Source: Bacteroidia bacterium
Lineage (GTDB): Bacteria; Bacteroidota; Bacteroidia; UKL13-3
DNA length: 14,566 nucleotides
Direction of reading: 5' to 3'
Assembly (NCBI GenBank): GCA_019454865.1
Contig: JACFNJ010000031.1
Span: 2,097-16,662 of the forward strand
The position numbers and the translations under genes are program-made. Below are positions 13,850 to 14,566 of this stretch, in pieces (within the stretch, counting starts at the first letter, position 1; each line of letters opens with the position of its first letter). A model generated the notes under the pieces. That model saw only the letters and a program-made list of their open reading frames with translations, was not told the DNA's origin and made no database searches.

Positions 13850-14566
13850 TTAATATTTTAGTGTTTGTTGAATACATTCTTTACTTTGGCGCAACTGCTC
13901 TTCAAAAGGCAAATCTCCATCAATCCAATGAATATTCAAACCATCTTTTTCCATTTTTCGAAAATAAGTCATTTGTCGTTTTGCATATTGCATAATTGCA
14001 GTTGCAAGCTTCTCTTCCATTGCTGTTTTGGTTAATTCGTTGGTTAGATACATCGAAATAAATTTATACTCCAATCCATAATACCTAAGCAGCTCATGTG
14101 TTATACCTTGTTGCAACAAATTTTTCACTTCTTCAATCAATCCTGTTTCAAGTCTGCTTTTTAGTCTTATTTTAATTCGGTTTATTCGATTTTCTCGCGT
14201 TGGTTTTATGCCAATAATAAATGAATTAATTGCCGAAGATGTTGGCAATTCGGTTGCTTGTGTGTTTAAATGGGTTGCTATTTCAATTGCACGCAAGCAG
14301 CGTTTTTTTGTACTTAAATCAGCAATTGCTGTATAAGCATTTTGTGGCAAAGCAGTAAATTTTTGGATTAGTTCTTTGTGAGAAAACTCACCTAAATCAG
14401 CAATTAACGAATAATTTTTAGGCACGTTGGAGTATTGAAAATTACTTATAGCTGCTTGAATATACAAACCCGTACCTCCACATAAAATTGGAATAATATT
14501 TTTGTTTCGCAGCATGGTGTATGTTTTAGTAAAATCCTGTAAATATCTACTAAGGTTATATTTTTC
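13850..14566 (-). CDS. miaA: tRNA dimethylallyltransferase MiaA (partial, N-terminus off window)
   Basis: The last 238 residues of MiaA, which transfers a dimethylallyl group to A37 of tRNAs reading UNN codons. The frame is open to the right edge: the visible part starts EKYNLSRYLQDFTKTY, so the ATG at 14513-14515 is internal and the true start, with the ATP P-loop, lies beyond the window. Support comes from the family blocks LCGGTGLYIQA, then TKKRCLRAIEIA, LIEEVKNLLQQGI, and near the C-terminus YAKRQMTYFRK, which contacts the tRNA substrate. The C-terminus is complete and shows no frameshift. It is followed after 10 nt by the 75-aa gene. Identification is very secure. Confidence 0.95.
   Translation of the reverse strand, partial: EKYNLSRYLQDFTKTYTMLRNKNIIPILCGGTGLYIQAAISNFQYSNVPKNYSLIADLGEFSHKELIQKFTALPQNAYTAIADLSTKKRCLRAIEIATHLNTQATELPTSSAINSFIIGIKPTRENRINRIKIRLKSRLETGLIEEVKNLLQQGITHELLRYYGLEYKFISMYLTNELTKTAMEEKLATAIMQYAKRQMTYFRKMEKDGLNIHWIDGDLPFEEQLRQSKECIQQTLKY

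Noticed and set aside
14513..14515. ATG as the start of miaA
   Set aside because: The frame remains open to the window edge with conserved MiaA sequence before this codon.

Overview
The window looks like a chromosomal segment of an AT-rich member of the Bacteroidota. Evidence: an LptE-type lipoprotein, a TPR protein and SecG stand in the row familiar from that phylum; no Shine-Dalgarno runs are evident before the genes; and TAnnTTTG-like -7 boxes lie upstream of several genes. I cannot place it below phylum. No rRNA, tRNA, CRISPR array, phage gene or transposase is visible.

Layout. Bases 1-1351 (minus) hold the first 450 residues of a PAS-containing hybrid-like sensor histidine kinase, cut by the window edge. 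It diverges from a histidine-phosphatase gene (1588-2214). A tight plus-strand operon follows: eukaryote-type citrate synthase, LptE-like lipoprotein, TPR protein and SecG (2453-5762). It ends at a perfect 30-nt palindromic terminator. A cation diffusion facilitator (5832-6827), a UbiA-like prenyltransferase (minus), a small exported protein (plus) and DNA polymerase I (minus) come next, packed so closely that each adjacent pair overlaps.

From 11181 to the right edge all genes are on the minus strand, so transcription runs from high to low coordinates: miaA (truncated), a 75-aa CxxC protein, a Dam-family adenine methyltransferase, a HARE-HTH-like protein with a possible ExE nuclease site, a 64-aa acidic protein, and a PD-(D/E)XK nuclease-like reading frame that lacks a usable start. 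The last four genes are separated by 3 nt or overlap, and look like a restriction-modification operon inserted between the housekeeping genes miaA and polA. The nuclease frame is restored if one A is removed from an A5 tract next to a TTG codon, so it is either a fresh pseudogene, a phase-variable gene or a sequencing error. The methyltransferase carries a 32-residue C-terminal tail encoded by an approximately 62% GC, 87-bp sequence unlike its AT-rich surroundings. I take this for a dispersed repeat inserted in frame into the gene end.

The left half is ordinary core metabolism and envelope biogenesis (TCA cycle entry, LPS transport, protein export, metal efflux). The restriction-modification-like operon and its GC-rich tail are the most unusual parts.
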